Shown: one piece after another, positions 1 to 7,607 of the stretch
Layout: each line of letters opens with the position of its first letter
How positions within the stretch are numbered: the stretch's first letter is position 1
Assembly: GCA_963677325.2 (NCBI GenBank)
Contig: CAXXGM010000011.1
Location: 1 to 64,000 of the forward strand
Source of the DNA: G963677325 sp963677325
Lineage (GTDB): Bacteria > Bacteroidota > Bacteroidia > Bacteroidales > Prolixibacteraceae
Reading direction: 5' to 3'
DNA: 64,000 nt
Translations under genes and position numbers: made by a program
The notes under the pieces: model-generated
What the model saw: the letters and a program-made list of their open reading frames with translations, nothing else
The model's database searches: none
What the model was told of the DNA's origin: nothing

Positions 1-1
1 G

Positions 2-412
2 ACCGGGATCAATGCCGCGATGGGGTACAACCTGACCCATGCCATTACAGGCGCATACCCGAACCAGGCGATCGACTACCCCAATGCACTGGTCAGCCGG
101 GGTTCACTGCCCGCAGCCCTCAACCAGGTTGCTGCCGCAGGTGTGGCCGGAACCATCGTTTTCACCTGGGACGATAACTCGGACGAGGTAGGGGCTTCTG
201 CGCTCGACAAGACGCTTATCGTGGTGTACAACCCAACCAAGCGCCAGGCGGTAACGGTCAACGAGCTGGCTGAACGTGCCGACGGAACGCAGACCGTCAC
301 CGTGCCCGACAGCTGGTCAGGGGATCTGGTGCAGTGCTACATGGCCTTTATCGACAGTAAGGGCGAGGATGTTGCTTCTTCAAGGTTCGCGGGTGCAGTA
401 ACGGTTCTTTAG
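2..412 (+). CDS. DUF6266 family protein, C-terminal part (5' end outside window)
   Basis: The reading frame is open to the left window edge, so only the last ~136 residues are seen. The stretch AITGAYPNQAIDYPNALVSRG, followed by an FTW-D core and a final beta-strand pattern ending near GAVTVL, is what I recall of DUF6266 proteins, which are about 210 residues and found almost only in Bacteroidota. Their function is unknown. Base composition is about 60-65% GC by hand count of the first two lines, against roughly 40% in the rest of the window, so this gene looks acquired or under different selection. A MITE-like palindrome follows directly. Confidence 0.7.
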   Translation, partial: TGINAAMGYNLTHAITGAYPNQAIDYPNALVSRGSLPAALNQVAAAGVAGTIVFTWDDNSDEVGASALDKTLIVVYNPTKRQAVTVNELAERADGTQTVTVPDSWSGDLVQCYMAFIDSKGEDVASSRFAGAVTVL

Positions 413-432
413 GCTGAAGGTGGGGTTTTCCC

Positions 433-570
433 ATTGCCGTCAGTTTTAACTGACGGGAAGATGTAAGTTCTTTAAATGGCTTTAGCCACATCTGTTTATT
501 GATTTAATAAAATGCGGCTAAAGCCTCTTTCAGCATAAATTCGGGTCCGTCAGCTAAAGCAGACGGCAAT
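433..570. repeat. MITE-like element with nested inverted repeats
   Basis: The outer arms are 24 nt each (433-456 and 547-570). The left arm starts ATTGCCGTCAG, and the right arm is its reverse complement with three mismatches. Inside lies a second pair, 478-491 and 512-525 (GGCTTTAGCC / GGCTAAAGCC), with 13 of 14 matching. A partial extra copy of the right end (cagctaaagcagacgg) sits at 581-596. There is no coding capacity. This looks like a non-autonomous mobile palindrome or an interspersed intergenic repeat. I believe similar elements are common in Bacteroidota but cannot check that here. Confidence 0.65.
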
Positions 571-678
571 AGACCAAGAACAGCTAAAGCAGACGGTAAT
601 TCGTGTTCGTGAAAATTCGTCCTTAATTCGAGCAATTCGCACCAAACAATTCGCACATAACATAACAAAAGAAACAAA

Positions 679-936
679 ATGAAGACGATCAAAATCTATA
701 TTCTTGCCATAATGACCTTCCTGTTATTCTTCGCAGGGTGTATTGTGAATATCAACAGCGATACCACAACTGTTCTGCCTTCGGAGCCGGGAATTTTCAA
801 GGTGGCCGCGGGGGCGCTGATCGCCATCTACGAGGTAGTCGTCAGGCTGATCCCTACCCTGGGAGATTATTCAGGCATCTCGTGGGTGATCAAATGGCTC
901 AAAAGGATTTCAGATACATTGAACGTGAAGAAATAA
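679..936 (+). CDS. small putative lipoprotein, 85 aa
   Basis: The N-terminus MKTIKIYILAIMTFLLFFAGC is a basic start plus a hydrophobic stretch ending in a lipobox (FAGC, Cys21), so the product is probably lipid-anchored after signal peptidase II cleavage. The mature ~65 residues contain one moderately hydrophobic segment (GIFKVAAGALIAIYEVVVRLIPTL) and a basic amphipathic end. I do not recognise a family. It follows the DUF6266 gene with a repeat-filled gap of 266 bp, and its higher GC suggests that it belongs with that gene rather than with the flavoprotein downstream. The only start consistent with a signal peptide is the one chosen. Confidence 0.6.
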   Translation: MKTIKIYILAIMTFLLFFAGCIVNINSDTTTVLPSEPGIFKVAAGALIAIYEVVVRLIPTLGDYSGISWVIKWLKRISDTLNVKK

Positions 937-969
937 TTACGAATTACGAAGCGTTAGTAGAGAGTTTTT

Positions 970-1044
970 TTATCCACAAATGCAAAACAATGGTCACAAA
1001 TATTTGTGTGTATTTGTGGAAGATTTGTGTGTATTTGTGGATAA
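970..1044. repeat. inverted repeat with internal TTTGTG phrases
   Basis: Perfect 12-nt ends, TTATCCACAAAT at 970-981 and ATTTGTGGATAA at 1033-1044, flank a spacer containing two copies of gtgtatttgtgg. This can form a hairpin. No gene is present. It belongs to the class of degenerate CACAAA/TTTGTG intergenic phrases also seen near 40.2, 57.1 and 57.4 kb. Confidence 0.55.
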
Positions 1045-1059
1045 TCGTTTTTGAATGTC

Positions 1060-1131
1060 CATCACATCACCACATCATCACATCACCACATCATCACATC
1101 GCCACATCACCACATCGCCACATCATCACAT
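1060..1131 (+). repeat. tandem octamer repeat (CAYCACAT/CRCCACAT), nine units
   Basis: Nine consecutive 8-mers, all ending in ACAT, mostly alternating between catcacat and caccacat or cgccacat. It lies 66 bp upstream of the flavoprotein start. It is a simple-sequence array with no spacers, so not CRISPR. Copy number may vary between strains. Confidence 0.85.
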
Positions 1132-1197
1132 CAATAAAAGTTGCTATTTTTAAAACCTCTGAAATTTGAACTTGCAACTTTAGAAAAAATACATCAA

Positions 1198-1833
1198 ATG
1201 AGAGTAATAGCAATTAACGGAAGTCCTCATAAAGAGGGTAATACCTGGCATGCATTGAGAATGATTGGTTCCGTCCTTGAAAAGAAAGGAATTGAATTTG
1301 AAATTATTCATATTGGAAATACGGCTGTAAGAGGGTGTATGGCTTGTGGTGGCTGTGGGAAAAATAAAGATGAGAAATGCACCATTACAACAGATCCTTT
1401 AAATGAATGGCTGCAAAGTATGAAAACGGCGGATGGCATTATCCTGGCCTCACCGGTTTATTATTCCGGGATTCCCGGAACAATGAAATGTTTCCTGGAC
1501 AGGGCATTTTATGTTTCAGGCAGCAATGGTGGTATGTTCCGTCATAAAGTTGGAGCGGCCTTAGTTGCAGTTAGGCGGACCGGTGGTTCCTCTACTCTCG
1601 ATGGCCTCAATCATTATCTGAATTATTCCGAGATGATCATTGCCGCATCCAATTACTGGAATGTTATTCATGGCCGTACGCCGGGAGAGGTGGAAAAAGA
1701 CGAGGAAGGAAAACAAATAATGGAAGTTCTGGGCCATAACATGGCCTGGCTGCTTAAAATGCGGGATCAAACCAGGAATTCTTTATCAGCTCCGGAACGG
1801 GTAATAAAAGTCTCAACGAGCTTTATTCGCTGA
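1198..1833 (+). CDS. flavodoxin-fold NAD(P)H-dependent oxidoreductase, iron-sulfur flavoprotein-like
   Basis: 211 residues starting MRVIAINGSPHKEGNT, the beta1-loop of the NADPH-dependent FMN reductase/flavodoxin fold (PF03358) that holds FMN phosphate. A compact cysteine cluster CMACGGCGKNKDEKC (C-x2-C-x2-C-x7-C) fits the motif of archaeal/bacterial iron-sulfur flavoproteins, which carry a 4Fe-4S cluster beside FMN. GIILASPVYYSGIPGTMKCFLDR is the second FMN-contacting loop. The reading frame extends upstream to 1141, but the start at 1198 gives the canonical N-terminus; the upstream part is low-complexity. Likely a cytosolic electron-transfer or quinone/oxygen-detoxifying reductase; the substrate is unknown. 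Confidence 0.85.
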   Translation: MRVIAINGSPHKEGNTWHALRMIGSVLEKKGIEFEIIHIGNTAVRGCMACGGCGKNKDEKCTITTDPLNEWLQSMKTADGIILASPVYYSGIPGTMKCFLDRAFYVSGSNGGMFRHKVGAALVAVRRTGGSSTLDGLNHYLNYSEMIIAASNYWNVIHGRTPGEVEKDEEGKQIMEVLGHNMAWLLKMRDQTRNSLSAPERVIKVSTSFIR

Positions 1834-1904
1834 TCTCTTTAATAAACAGATGGCCTGATTTAGGTGTTTGGCCAATATGGTGAGATGAAGAAGTAATGGG
1901 GGAA

Positions 1905-2873
1905 TTAATTTATTGCCAGATAAACTTTATCAATTAACTCCTGATATTCTTTATGAGGGTCGCTGTAAACAGTTATACCTCCACCGCTCCTGTAGACCAT
2001 GCTGCCATTCACATTTTCTATAAACCGGATCATTACAGCTGAATCTAAATTGTAACCATCAAATACACCAAAGATACCGGTATAAAATCCCCTTGGTCCG
2101 GTTTCAGCCTCCCGGATGATTTCCAGGGTCTTCTTTTTGGGAGCCCCGCAGATTGATCCGGCAGGCAATAAATCAAATAAGATGTTCCCAATGTTTTCGT
2201 GATAATTTTCAGATAGAAGCCCTGAAATTTCTGAGCTTACCTGAAGTAATTTCTTGTCACGGGTGATTATTTCATCTACGTACCTGAATTTTTCAACAGT
2301 TACTTTATCGGCCACAATTGATAGATCATTGCGGATCAGATCAACAATGGTGTTGTGCTCGGCAATTTCTTTCGGATCATTCAAAAGGATTTTTTCTGCT
2401 TGCGGAATGGATGCATCTATTGTTCCTTTCATAGGAAAGGATGCTATTTTCCTGCCTCTTATTCTGATAAAGATTTCGGGAGAAAATACCACAAATTTAT
2501 TCTTCACCAGCAATCTGAAAGGAGCTTTGCTTAAATAAAAAATCTGCTCCAGTGATAAGTTCGTTTTAATTTGGGTTGGGAAAGTGAGATTTGTAAGAAA
2601 GGAGTTCCCGTAACGGATGTGATTAATAACTTTGTTAAATGAGGTTTTATACAATGAATAATCCAAGGGTTTCTTTTCAAATATATAATCTTCATTATAT
2701 ATCTCCGGTTGTCTGTAATTCACGGTCCCGTTAATGGAGTACAGCACATCCTGATTAAACGTTTCTTCCAGTGGAATAATCAGCGGTTTATTCATCTCAT
2801 AATCGATTACAAACAAGAAGGCCTTCCTTTTGCTCCCGTAATCATTCATTTTATCGATAAAAGATTTATCCAT
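1905..2873 (-). CDS. pabB: aminodeoxychorismate synthase component I (PabB-like)
   Basis: 322 residues of the chorismate-binding family. Visible motifs are the PMKGTID segment (the Lys of the PIKGT signature points to aminodeoxychorismate rather than anthranilate synthase), DLIRNDLS, LPAGSICGAPKKKTLEII, RGFYTGIFG and the C-terminal GGGITVYSDPHKEYQE. It converts chorismate plus ammonia to 4-amino-4-deoxychorismate for folate. I start at MDKSFIDKMNDYG because the next ~12 residues (KRKAFLFVIDYE) match the usual Bacteroidota N-terminus. In-frame ATGs at 2933 and 3023 also exist, but the latter would overlap the divergent gene. No glutaminase subunit (PabA) is in the window. It is divergent from the putative pabC. 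Confidence 0.88.
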   Translation of the reverse strand: MDKSFIDKMNDYGSKRKAFLFVIDYEMNKPLIIPLEETFNQDVLYSINGTVNYRQPEIYNEDYIFEKKPLDYSLYKTSFNKVINHIRYGNSFLTNLTFPTQIKTNLSLEQIFYLSKAPFRLLVKNKFVVFSPEIFIRIRGRKIASFPMKGTIDASIPQAEKILLNDPKEIAEHNTIVDLIRNDLSIVADKVTVEKFRYVDEIITRDKKLLQVSSEISGLLSENYHENIGNILFDLLPAGSICGAPKKKTLEIIREAETGPRGFYTGIFGVFDGYNLDSAVMIRFIENVNGSMVYRSGGGITVYSDPHKEYQELIDKVYLAIN

Positions 2874-3035
2874 TGTAACTAACGTCTGATGAGATGATTG
2901 TTTTTCACCCTCTCTTTTGAAATATAATGTCATTTTATCGGCCAAATGTAAAGATATTTCATTGGATGTGTTTAAAATTATTCGTCGCTGTTCTGGGAAT
3001 TTTGTGCATCTTTGGTTTGTCACAATAGTAAGGTC

Positions 3036-3635
3036 ATGACGAAGTTAATTGAAACAATCTGTTTTGAAAAGGGCCGGTTTCATCGTTTGAATTTTCATAA
3101 CGAGCGGCTTAATCGTTCACGAAGGAATCTACTGGGCATGGAAGATGAACTAAGGATTGAAGATTATCTTCAGATTCCTGCAGAAATGTCTGGCAATAAA
3201 ATTAAATGCCGCATCCTGTATAGTAAGGGTATAGAAAAAATTGAATATCAAAATTACGAGATCAAGCCGATTCACTCTTTGAGGATGATCAATGGTGATC
3301 ATATCAGTTATGAATATAAATATTCAGACAGGGGTCCATTAACTGACTTGCTGCAGCTGAAAGGCAGCGATGATGAAATCTTGATTGTCAAAGATGGATT
3401 TGTAACCGATACTTCGTATTCCAATATCGTTTTTCTAAAAAAAGGTGTTTGGTATACTCCTTTAACTCCGCTGCTAAAAGGGACAAGGCGGGAATTCTAT
3501 GTGTCTGAAGGAAAAATCAAGACTGCCCTGATAAGTCCCTGGAACATAAAAGAATTTTCAGAGGTGAGAATCATAAATGCAATGATTTCTCTTGAAGAAT
3601 CGACCGCTATTCCGATCGAAAATGTGAAATATTAA
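3036..3635 (+). CDS. pabC: class IV aminotransferase, probable aminodeoxychorismate lyase
   Basis: 199 residues, starting MTKLIETICFEKGRFHRLNFH, which is short for class IV PLP enzymes but usual for the Bacteroidota PabC form. Lys95 (EYKYSDRG) lies where the PLP lysine of PabC is expected. DDEILIVKDGFVTDTSYSNIVF and the TPLTPLLKGTRR segment are the conserved PLP-phosphate and substrate loops. It would release p-aminobenzoate and pyruvate from aminodeoxychorismate, completing the step begun by the divergent PabB. A start at 3012 is possible but would place the gene inside the pabB upstream frame. Branched-chain or D-amino-acid transaminase is the alternative; context favours PabC. Confidence 0.8.
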   Translation: MTKLIETICFEKGRFHRLNFHNERLNRSRRNLLGMEDELRIEDYLQIPAEMSGNKIKCRILYSKGIEKIEYQNYEIKPIHSLRMINGDHISYEYKYSDRGPLTDLLQLKGSDDEILIVKDGFVTDTSYSNIVFLKKGVWYTPLTPLLKGTRREFYVSEGKIKTALISPWNIKEFSEVRIINAMISLEESTAIPIENVKY

Positions 3636-3819
3636 AACCAGATCAGCTCTAAGTTTTATTTAGTTAAACCTGGATAAATTGGAAGATCACGGAAAATAAG
3701 CCGCACTTTGGAAGGTGTTTTCATAACAACCGCTTGATCTTGCAAATGAAAGATCCTTTTCAAATTCATTTGAAAATTTTTATAATTTTACCTGTGCAAT
3801 TAACTTAATCATATCTCCA

Positions 3820-4851
3820 ATGAAAAAATTCAACGTTGGTATTATTGGATACAGTTGGGCTGCTGAGGCTCACATCAAGGCTATTAATTCAACTACTCTC
3901 GCCCAGGTTACGGCTATCTTCTCTTCCAGAAAACTCGATTCAGCTGCAATCAGTAATCAATTTGGCAGTAAAATTGAAATTTATAATAATCTTGATCAGA
4001 TGCTTGCCAACAAGGAGATCGATGTGGTTTCAATCTGCAGTTATCCTTATGACCATGCAAAGCAGGCAATCGCTGCTGCACAGGCAGGAAAACACCTGAT
4101 TATTGAAAAACCGCTGGCGCTGAAATGGGAGGATTGCCTGGCGGTGGAATCGGCTGTAAATATCTCGGGAGTGAAGGTGTGCGTTTGCTTTGAATGCCGT
4201 TTCTCAAATCAGTTCATTACAACCAAATCCATTATCGATAAAGGATTGCTTGGCGAAATTCATTATGCCGAAGTTGACTACTATCACGGCATAGGTCCCT
4301 GGTATGGTCAATACCGGTGGAATATAAAGAAAAATGCGGGCGGAAGCAGTCTGATATCTGCCGGATGCCATGCTTTGGATGCCATGCTCCTGATTATGGG
4401 AAATGAAGTACAATCAGTTTGCAGTTATGCCACCAACTCAAAAAACAAGGATTTTCAGCCCTATGAATATCCAACCAGCAGTGTCACAATTCTTAAATTT
4501 AAAAATGGAACGATCGGGAAGGTTGCCTCTGTGATCGATTGTCTTCAGCCATATTATTTTCATGTCCATCTTGTTGGGAGCCAGGGAAGTCTTTTGGATA
4601 ATAAATTCTATTCCACCCAGTTTAATGGATTGGATAAGTCGAAATGGAGCGAACTTTCAATGAAAATGTTGGATTCAGGGGATGCCTCTGATCATCCCTA
4701 TCTTACTCAATTTGAATCCTTCTTCCAGTCACTTGAAAGAGGAGAGGAGATGCCGCTGACCAATCTAAAACAGGCTCTGGACACGCATCATGTAATTTTC
4801 GCCGCAGACCGGTCGATTGAATCAGGGAAAGAGGAGCCTTTGAATAAATAA
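3820..4851 (+). CDS. Gfo/Idh/MocA family oxidoreductase
   Basis: 343 residues. The N-terminal Rossmann domain starts at once with NVGIIGYSWAAEAHIKAI. The family EKP motif is present (IIEKPLALKWEDC, about residue 95), and the second-domain lid and active-site segment follows (AGGSSLISAGCHALDAMLLIMG), with the conserved Asp and His of the inositol-dehydrogenase type. Family members are NAD(P)-dependent sugar or inositol dehydrogenases or oxidoreductases acting on sugar derivatives. No signal peptide is present, so it is cytosolic. It stands alone between pabC and a 430-bp gap, so the substrate cannot be inferred from neighbours. Confidence 0.88.
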   Translation: MKKFNVGIIGYSWAAEAHIKAINSTTLAQVTAIFSSRKLDSAAISNQFGSKIEIYNNLDQMLANKEIDVVSICSYPYDHAKQAIAAAQAGKHLIIEKPLALKWEDCLAVESAVNISGVKVCVCFECRFSNQFITTKSIIDKGLLGEIHYAEVDYYHGIGPWYGQYRWNIKKNAGGSSLISAGCHALDAMLLIMGNEVQSVCSYATNSKNKDFQPYEYPTSSVTILKFKNGTIGKVASVIDCLQPYYFHVHLVGSQGSLLDNKFYSTQFNGLDKSKWSELSMKMLDSGDASDHPYLTQFESFFQSLERGEEMPLTNLKQALDTHHVIFAADRSIESGKEEPLNK

Positions 4852-5281
4852 TCCAATAAATTTCAGTCAGCTGGATTAATCAGGTTATATTACCGTGAGT
4901 TCGATCTAAATAATGGATAACCTAATCTGTCAAAAACACCTAAGTAGAAGATGAAAATTCCACGACATCCTAACCTTATTACCTATTTTTTTTTCTCAAT
5001 TTATTAAGCTGAATTAGGTAATTAGGTAAAATATGAAGGGGCATTCCATTTTCTACTTAGGTGTTTTCGATAGATTAGGTTACCAAAACAAAATTCAGGA
5101 CGGGTCAATCAGAATATCCGGGTGGCTAACAGATTTAAATGACCCTTGTTTCGGATAAAATTGCTGTTGGGACAATACCTTCAAATAGATTTCCTCAGCT
5201 CAAAGTTAATCACTTAATTTGCCGCATCTCATTATTTAATGGGAGATACAGAATTTTTTTGGACTTAAATGTCAATGAATA
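4852..5281. other. 430-bp non-coding gap holding a long palindrome
   Basis: Besides the palindrome at 4915-5084, I see only A/T-rich sequence and no open frame of note. The last ~150 bp presumably carry the promoter of the thioesterase gene, but no clear TAnnTTTG box is present. Confidence 0.6.
4915..5084. repeat. 170-bp imperfect palindrome (MITE-like)
   Basis: The left arm begins ggataacctaatctgtc and contains aacacctaagtagaa. The right arm ending at 5084 is its reverse complement with a few substitutions (ggtaacctaatctatc and aacacctaagtagaa when read on the minus strand). Pairing continues inward through TTACCTA (4979-4985) against two TAGGTAA copies near 5015-5029, giving arms of about 70 nt and a short A/T-rich centre. 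No coding capacity. It could be a folded mobile element or a very large hairpin terminator for the oxidoreductase gene. Confidence 0.75.
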
Positions 5282-6028
5282 ATGGATTTAAATGAACAAA
5301 TCTGGAGAGAAAACTTTGAAGTCAAGTCATACTGCATTGATTTTGGACAAAAACTTAAGCCTTCGGCGTTGATGGAGTTTTTCCAGGAAGCTGCCACAAA
5401 TCATGCAGAACATTTAGGAGCAGGTTATGAGACATTAGCTGGGAAGGGACTATTCTGGGTTCTTTCGAGGGTCAGGACTGAAATAACCAGGATGCCTGAG
5501 CGGGGAGAATCAATTCTTGTGGAGACATGGCCTGCCGGTGTTGAGGGTTTACAGTTTCGGCGTGACTTCCTGGTTTACGACAAAAATCAACAAGTGATCA
5601 TTCGCGCGGTTACAGGCTGGTTGCTGGTAAATGTTCAAAATCTCCGTCCGCAGAGACTGGCTGCATTGGGCATTCCCCTCAGCCTAAATGACGGGAAAAG
5701 ATCGTTGAATGTTTTCCCTGAAAGGCTGAGTGTCTGCACGGAGGACGTCTGTTACCGCAAGAAAGTACTTTACAGTGAGATAGACCAGAATTTACATGTC
5801 AATAATACACGTTATCTGGAATTGGCCGCAGATTGTTTTGATATCGAACATTACCAGCATAAAACACTTTCGGCATTCACTGCTGAGTTTCTTTCGGAGA
5901 TTCACTGGGGGGATGAAATCGAAACGCGAATAGGGAATCTGGATGTGATTTCTGATGTGGAAGTAGTCAACAGGGACTCAGGAAATGGCGTATTCAAGGC
6001 TAAGCTGGAATGGAGGAATGAACCGTGA
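5282..6028 (+). CDS. acyl-ACP thioesterase family protein
   Basis: 248 residues with two hotdog halves, as in PF01643 acyl-ACP thioesterases. The first half is MEFFQEAATNHAEHLG...WVLSRVRTEITRMPERGESILVETWPAG. The second half begins with YSEIDQNLHVNNTRYLELAAD, in which the Asp, Asn and His (DQNLHVNN) align with the catalytic D-x-N-x-H-x-N of plant FatA/FatB and bacterial homologues. It hydrolyses acyl-ACP to free fatty acid in the cytosol, so it may supply exogenous-type fatty acids or adjust chain length. It stands alone, and ATG at 5282 gives the family-standard N-terminus. Confidence 0.88.
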   Translation: MDLNEQIWRENFEVKSYCIDFGQKLKPSALMEFFQEAATNHAEHLGAGYETLAGKGLFWVLSRVRTEITRMPERGESILVETWPAGVEGLQFRRDFLVYDKNQQVIIRAVTGWLLVNVQNLRPQRLAALGIPLSLNDGKRSLNVFPERLSVCTEDVCYRKKVLYSEIDQNLHVNNTRYLELAADCFDIEHYQHKTLSAFTAEFLSEIHWGDEIETRIGNLDVISDVEVVNRDSGNGVFKAKLEWRNEP

Positions 6029-6106
6029 AATAAACTGATTATCGCTTGTAATCGAAAGAAATTAAGATAAGACGAGCAATTGAAAACAGTAATAAAATAT
6101 AAATAT

Positions 6107-6114
6107 TATATTTG
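6107..6114 (+). promoter_or_regulatory. Bacteroidota-type -7 box upstream of sugar transporter
   Basis: TATATTTG is an exact match to TAnnTTTG, ending 39 bp before the ATG at 6154. A TTG at 6080-6082 could be the -33 element, although its 24-nt spacing is longer than the usual 19-21. The box overlaps the TTG codon at 6112, which argues against a translation start there. Confidence 0.5.
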
Positions 6115-6153
6115 GACTCAATTAAAAATACTAATCAATTTAACTGTATTAAA

Positions 6154-7422
6154 ATGACTCAGTCAAAAACTATTTCTAAACCAGCCAACAGCTACCTGGT
6201 GCCGCTCCTTATTGTGGGGATATTATTCTTTGTAATAGGTTTTGGAGTCGGGATAAGCGGAATTTTGATCCCCTTTCTTCAAAATGCTTTTACATTAACT
6301 ACCGCTCAGTCTTATTTAGTAACGACTGCAATTTTTTCTGCCTTTCTGATTTTTGGGGTTCCCTCGGGGATGCTTATCAAAAAGGTGGGTTATAAAATGA
6401 CCATGCTGATTGCTTTTTTTGTCATGGCCATTGGAATGATCTTATTTGTACCCTCAGCCCATTTTCAGAGTTTTCCATTTTTTCTACTGGCTTTGTTTAT
6501 TGGTGGGATTGGAAATACATTTCTGCAGGCATCAGTTAATCCATATGTAACAATAATAGGTCCGAAGGAAAGTGCAGCCATGAGGATGTGTCTGATGGGA
6601 ATCATGAATAAAGCGGCATGGTGGCTGGGTCCATTATTCCTTGGATTTTTCCTGGATATCAATCATGCGAAGCTTGCCGATGTAACCTTCCCATTTTACC
6701 TGGTGGCTGCCATACTGGCCGGCCTTGGTGTATTCATGTATTTTGCTCCGCTTCCGGAAGTTAAAGCCGAAGGTGAAGACGAAGAAGAAGCTGCTGTCAC
6801 TTCATCTATTACGGGAAATAAAACAAGCATCTGGCAGTTTCCTCATTTGCTTCTTGGTGTATTAACATTATTTGTATACGTTGGGGTTGAAACCCTTCCG
6901 ATGGCTTCAATGATGGATTTTGGCCGGTCAATTTATCCGGGGAGAACCGATTTTACTGCGTTTGCTAAATTTGTTCCAATTGGTATGATGATCGGTTACA
7001 TCTTTGGCTTGCTTATGATCCCAAAGATAATTTCTCAGACCACAGCCTTAAAAATAGTGGCTGTAATAGGTGTAATAGCTTCATTCATTCTCATCTTTAC
7101 GCCTGGTATTTATGGAATGTATTGCCTGGGTTTAATCGGTTTTGCCAATTCCCTTATGTGGCCTGCTATCTGGCCTCTGGCAATTGCTGATCTCGGAAAA
7201 TTCACTAAAACAGGCGCCTCTATGCTTGTGATGGGGATAGTAGGTGGGGCTGTTATTCCTGTTATTTTCGGGATTTTAGTTGATATCTTAAAAACCGGAA
7301 ATGAAATAACTACTGCTACATATCAAAACGCATATTGGGTTTTTGTTCCCTGCTACCTCATCATCCTGTTCTTTGCAGTAGCAGGTCATAAAATGGGGAA
7401 GAAGAGAATGGTTAATGATTAA
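6154..7422 (+). CDS. sugar MFS transporter, FucP/GluP-like
   Basis: 422 residues and about 12 membrane segments. The stretch GGIGNTFLQASVNPYVTIIGP is close to the signature of the FHS family (L-fucose:H+ symporter FucP, glucose/galactose transporter GluP), and GVPSGMLIKKVGYKMTM is the cytoplasmic loop 2-3 motif. It is a probable H+-coupled monosaccharide importer in the inner membrane; the sugar is unknown. I use the ATG (MTQSKTISK) at 6154, because the upstream in-frame TTG at 6112 lies inside the -7 box. An acidic loop EGEDEEEAA between halves is typical. It is monocistronic and followed by a strong terminator. Confidence 0.87.
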   Translation: MTQSKTISKPANSYLVPLLIVGILFFVIGFGVGISGILIPFLQNAFTLTTAQSYLVTTAIFSAFLIFGVPSGMLIKKVGYKMTMLIAFFVMAIGMILFVPSAHFQSFPFFLLALFIGGIGNTFLQASVNPYVTIIGPKESAAMRMCLMGIMNKAAWWLGPLFLGFFLDINHAKLADVTFPFYLVAAILAGLGVFMYFAPLPEVKAEGEDEEEAAVTSSITGNKTSIWQFPHLLLGVLTLFVYVGVETLPMASMMDFGRSIYPGRTDFTAFAKFVPIGMMIGYIFGLLMIPKIISQTTALKIVAVIGVIASFILIFTPGIYGMYCLGLIGFANSLMWPAIWPLAIADLGKFTKTGASMLVMGIVGGAVIPVIFGILVDILKTGNEITTATYQNAYWVFVPCYLIILFFAVAGHKMGKKRMVND

Positions 7423-7450
7423 CAGAAAGCTGATAAAGAATAATACTTAT

Positions 7451-7482
7451 AAAAAAGCCGCTCTGATCAGGGCGGCTTTTTT
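7451..7482. terminator. intrinsic terminator (bidirectional)
   Basis: A6-GCCGC ... GCGGC-T6 stem with an inner CTGATCAG palindrome, 29 bp after the transporter stop. The A-tract on the other side makes it usable for minus-strand transcripts too, including the gamma carbonic anhydrase gene that ends at 7608. Confidence 0.88.
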
Positions 7483-7607
7483 ATTTGAAAAATTAACTTT
7501 TATTTAATATAAGTTTTCAAATATCATTTCAAATATAATGATCTTATATTTAGCATTTTATCAATCTGATTACCCATTGCCCATTAATCATTGTATTTAA
7601 TCATTAA

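Noticed and set aside
1060..1131. CRISPR-like short repeat array
   Set aside because: The 8-bp units are contiguous with no spacers, and no cas genes are present.
738..1169. 143-codon frame ending in His/Thr/Ser repeats
   Set aside because: It overlaps the lipoprotein gene in another phase, and its C-terminal part is only the translated octamer array.
6112..6153. TTG start of the sugar transporter
   Set aside because: The codon lies inside the -7 promoter box; the downstream ATG fits the family.
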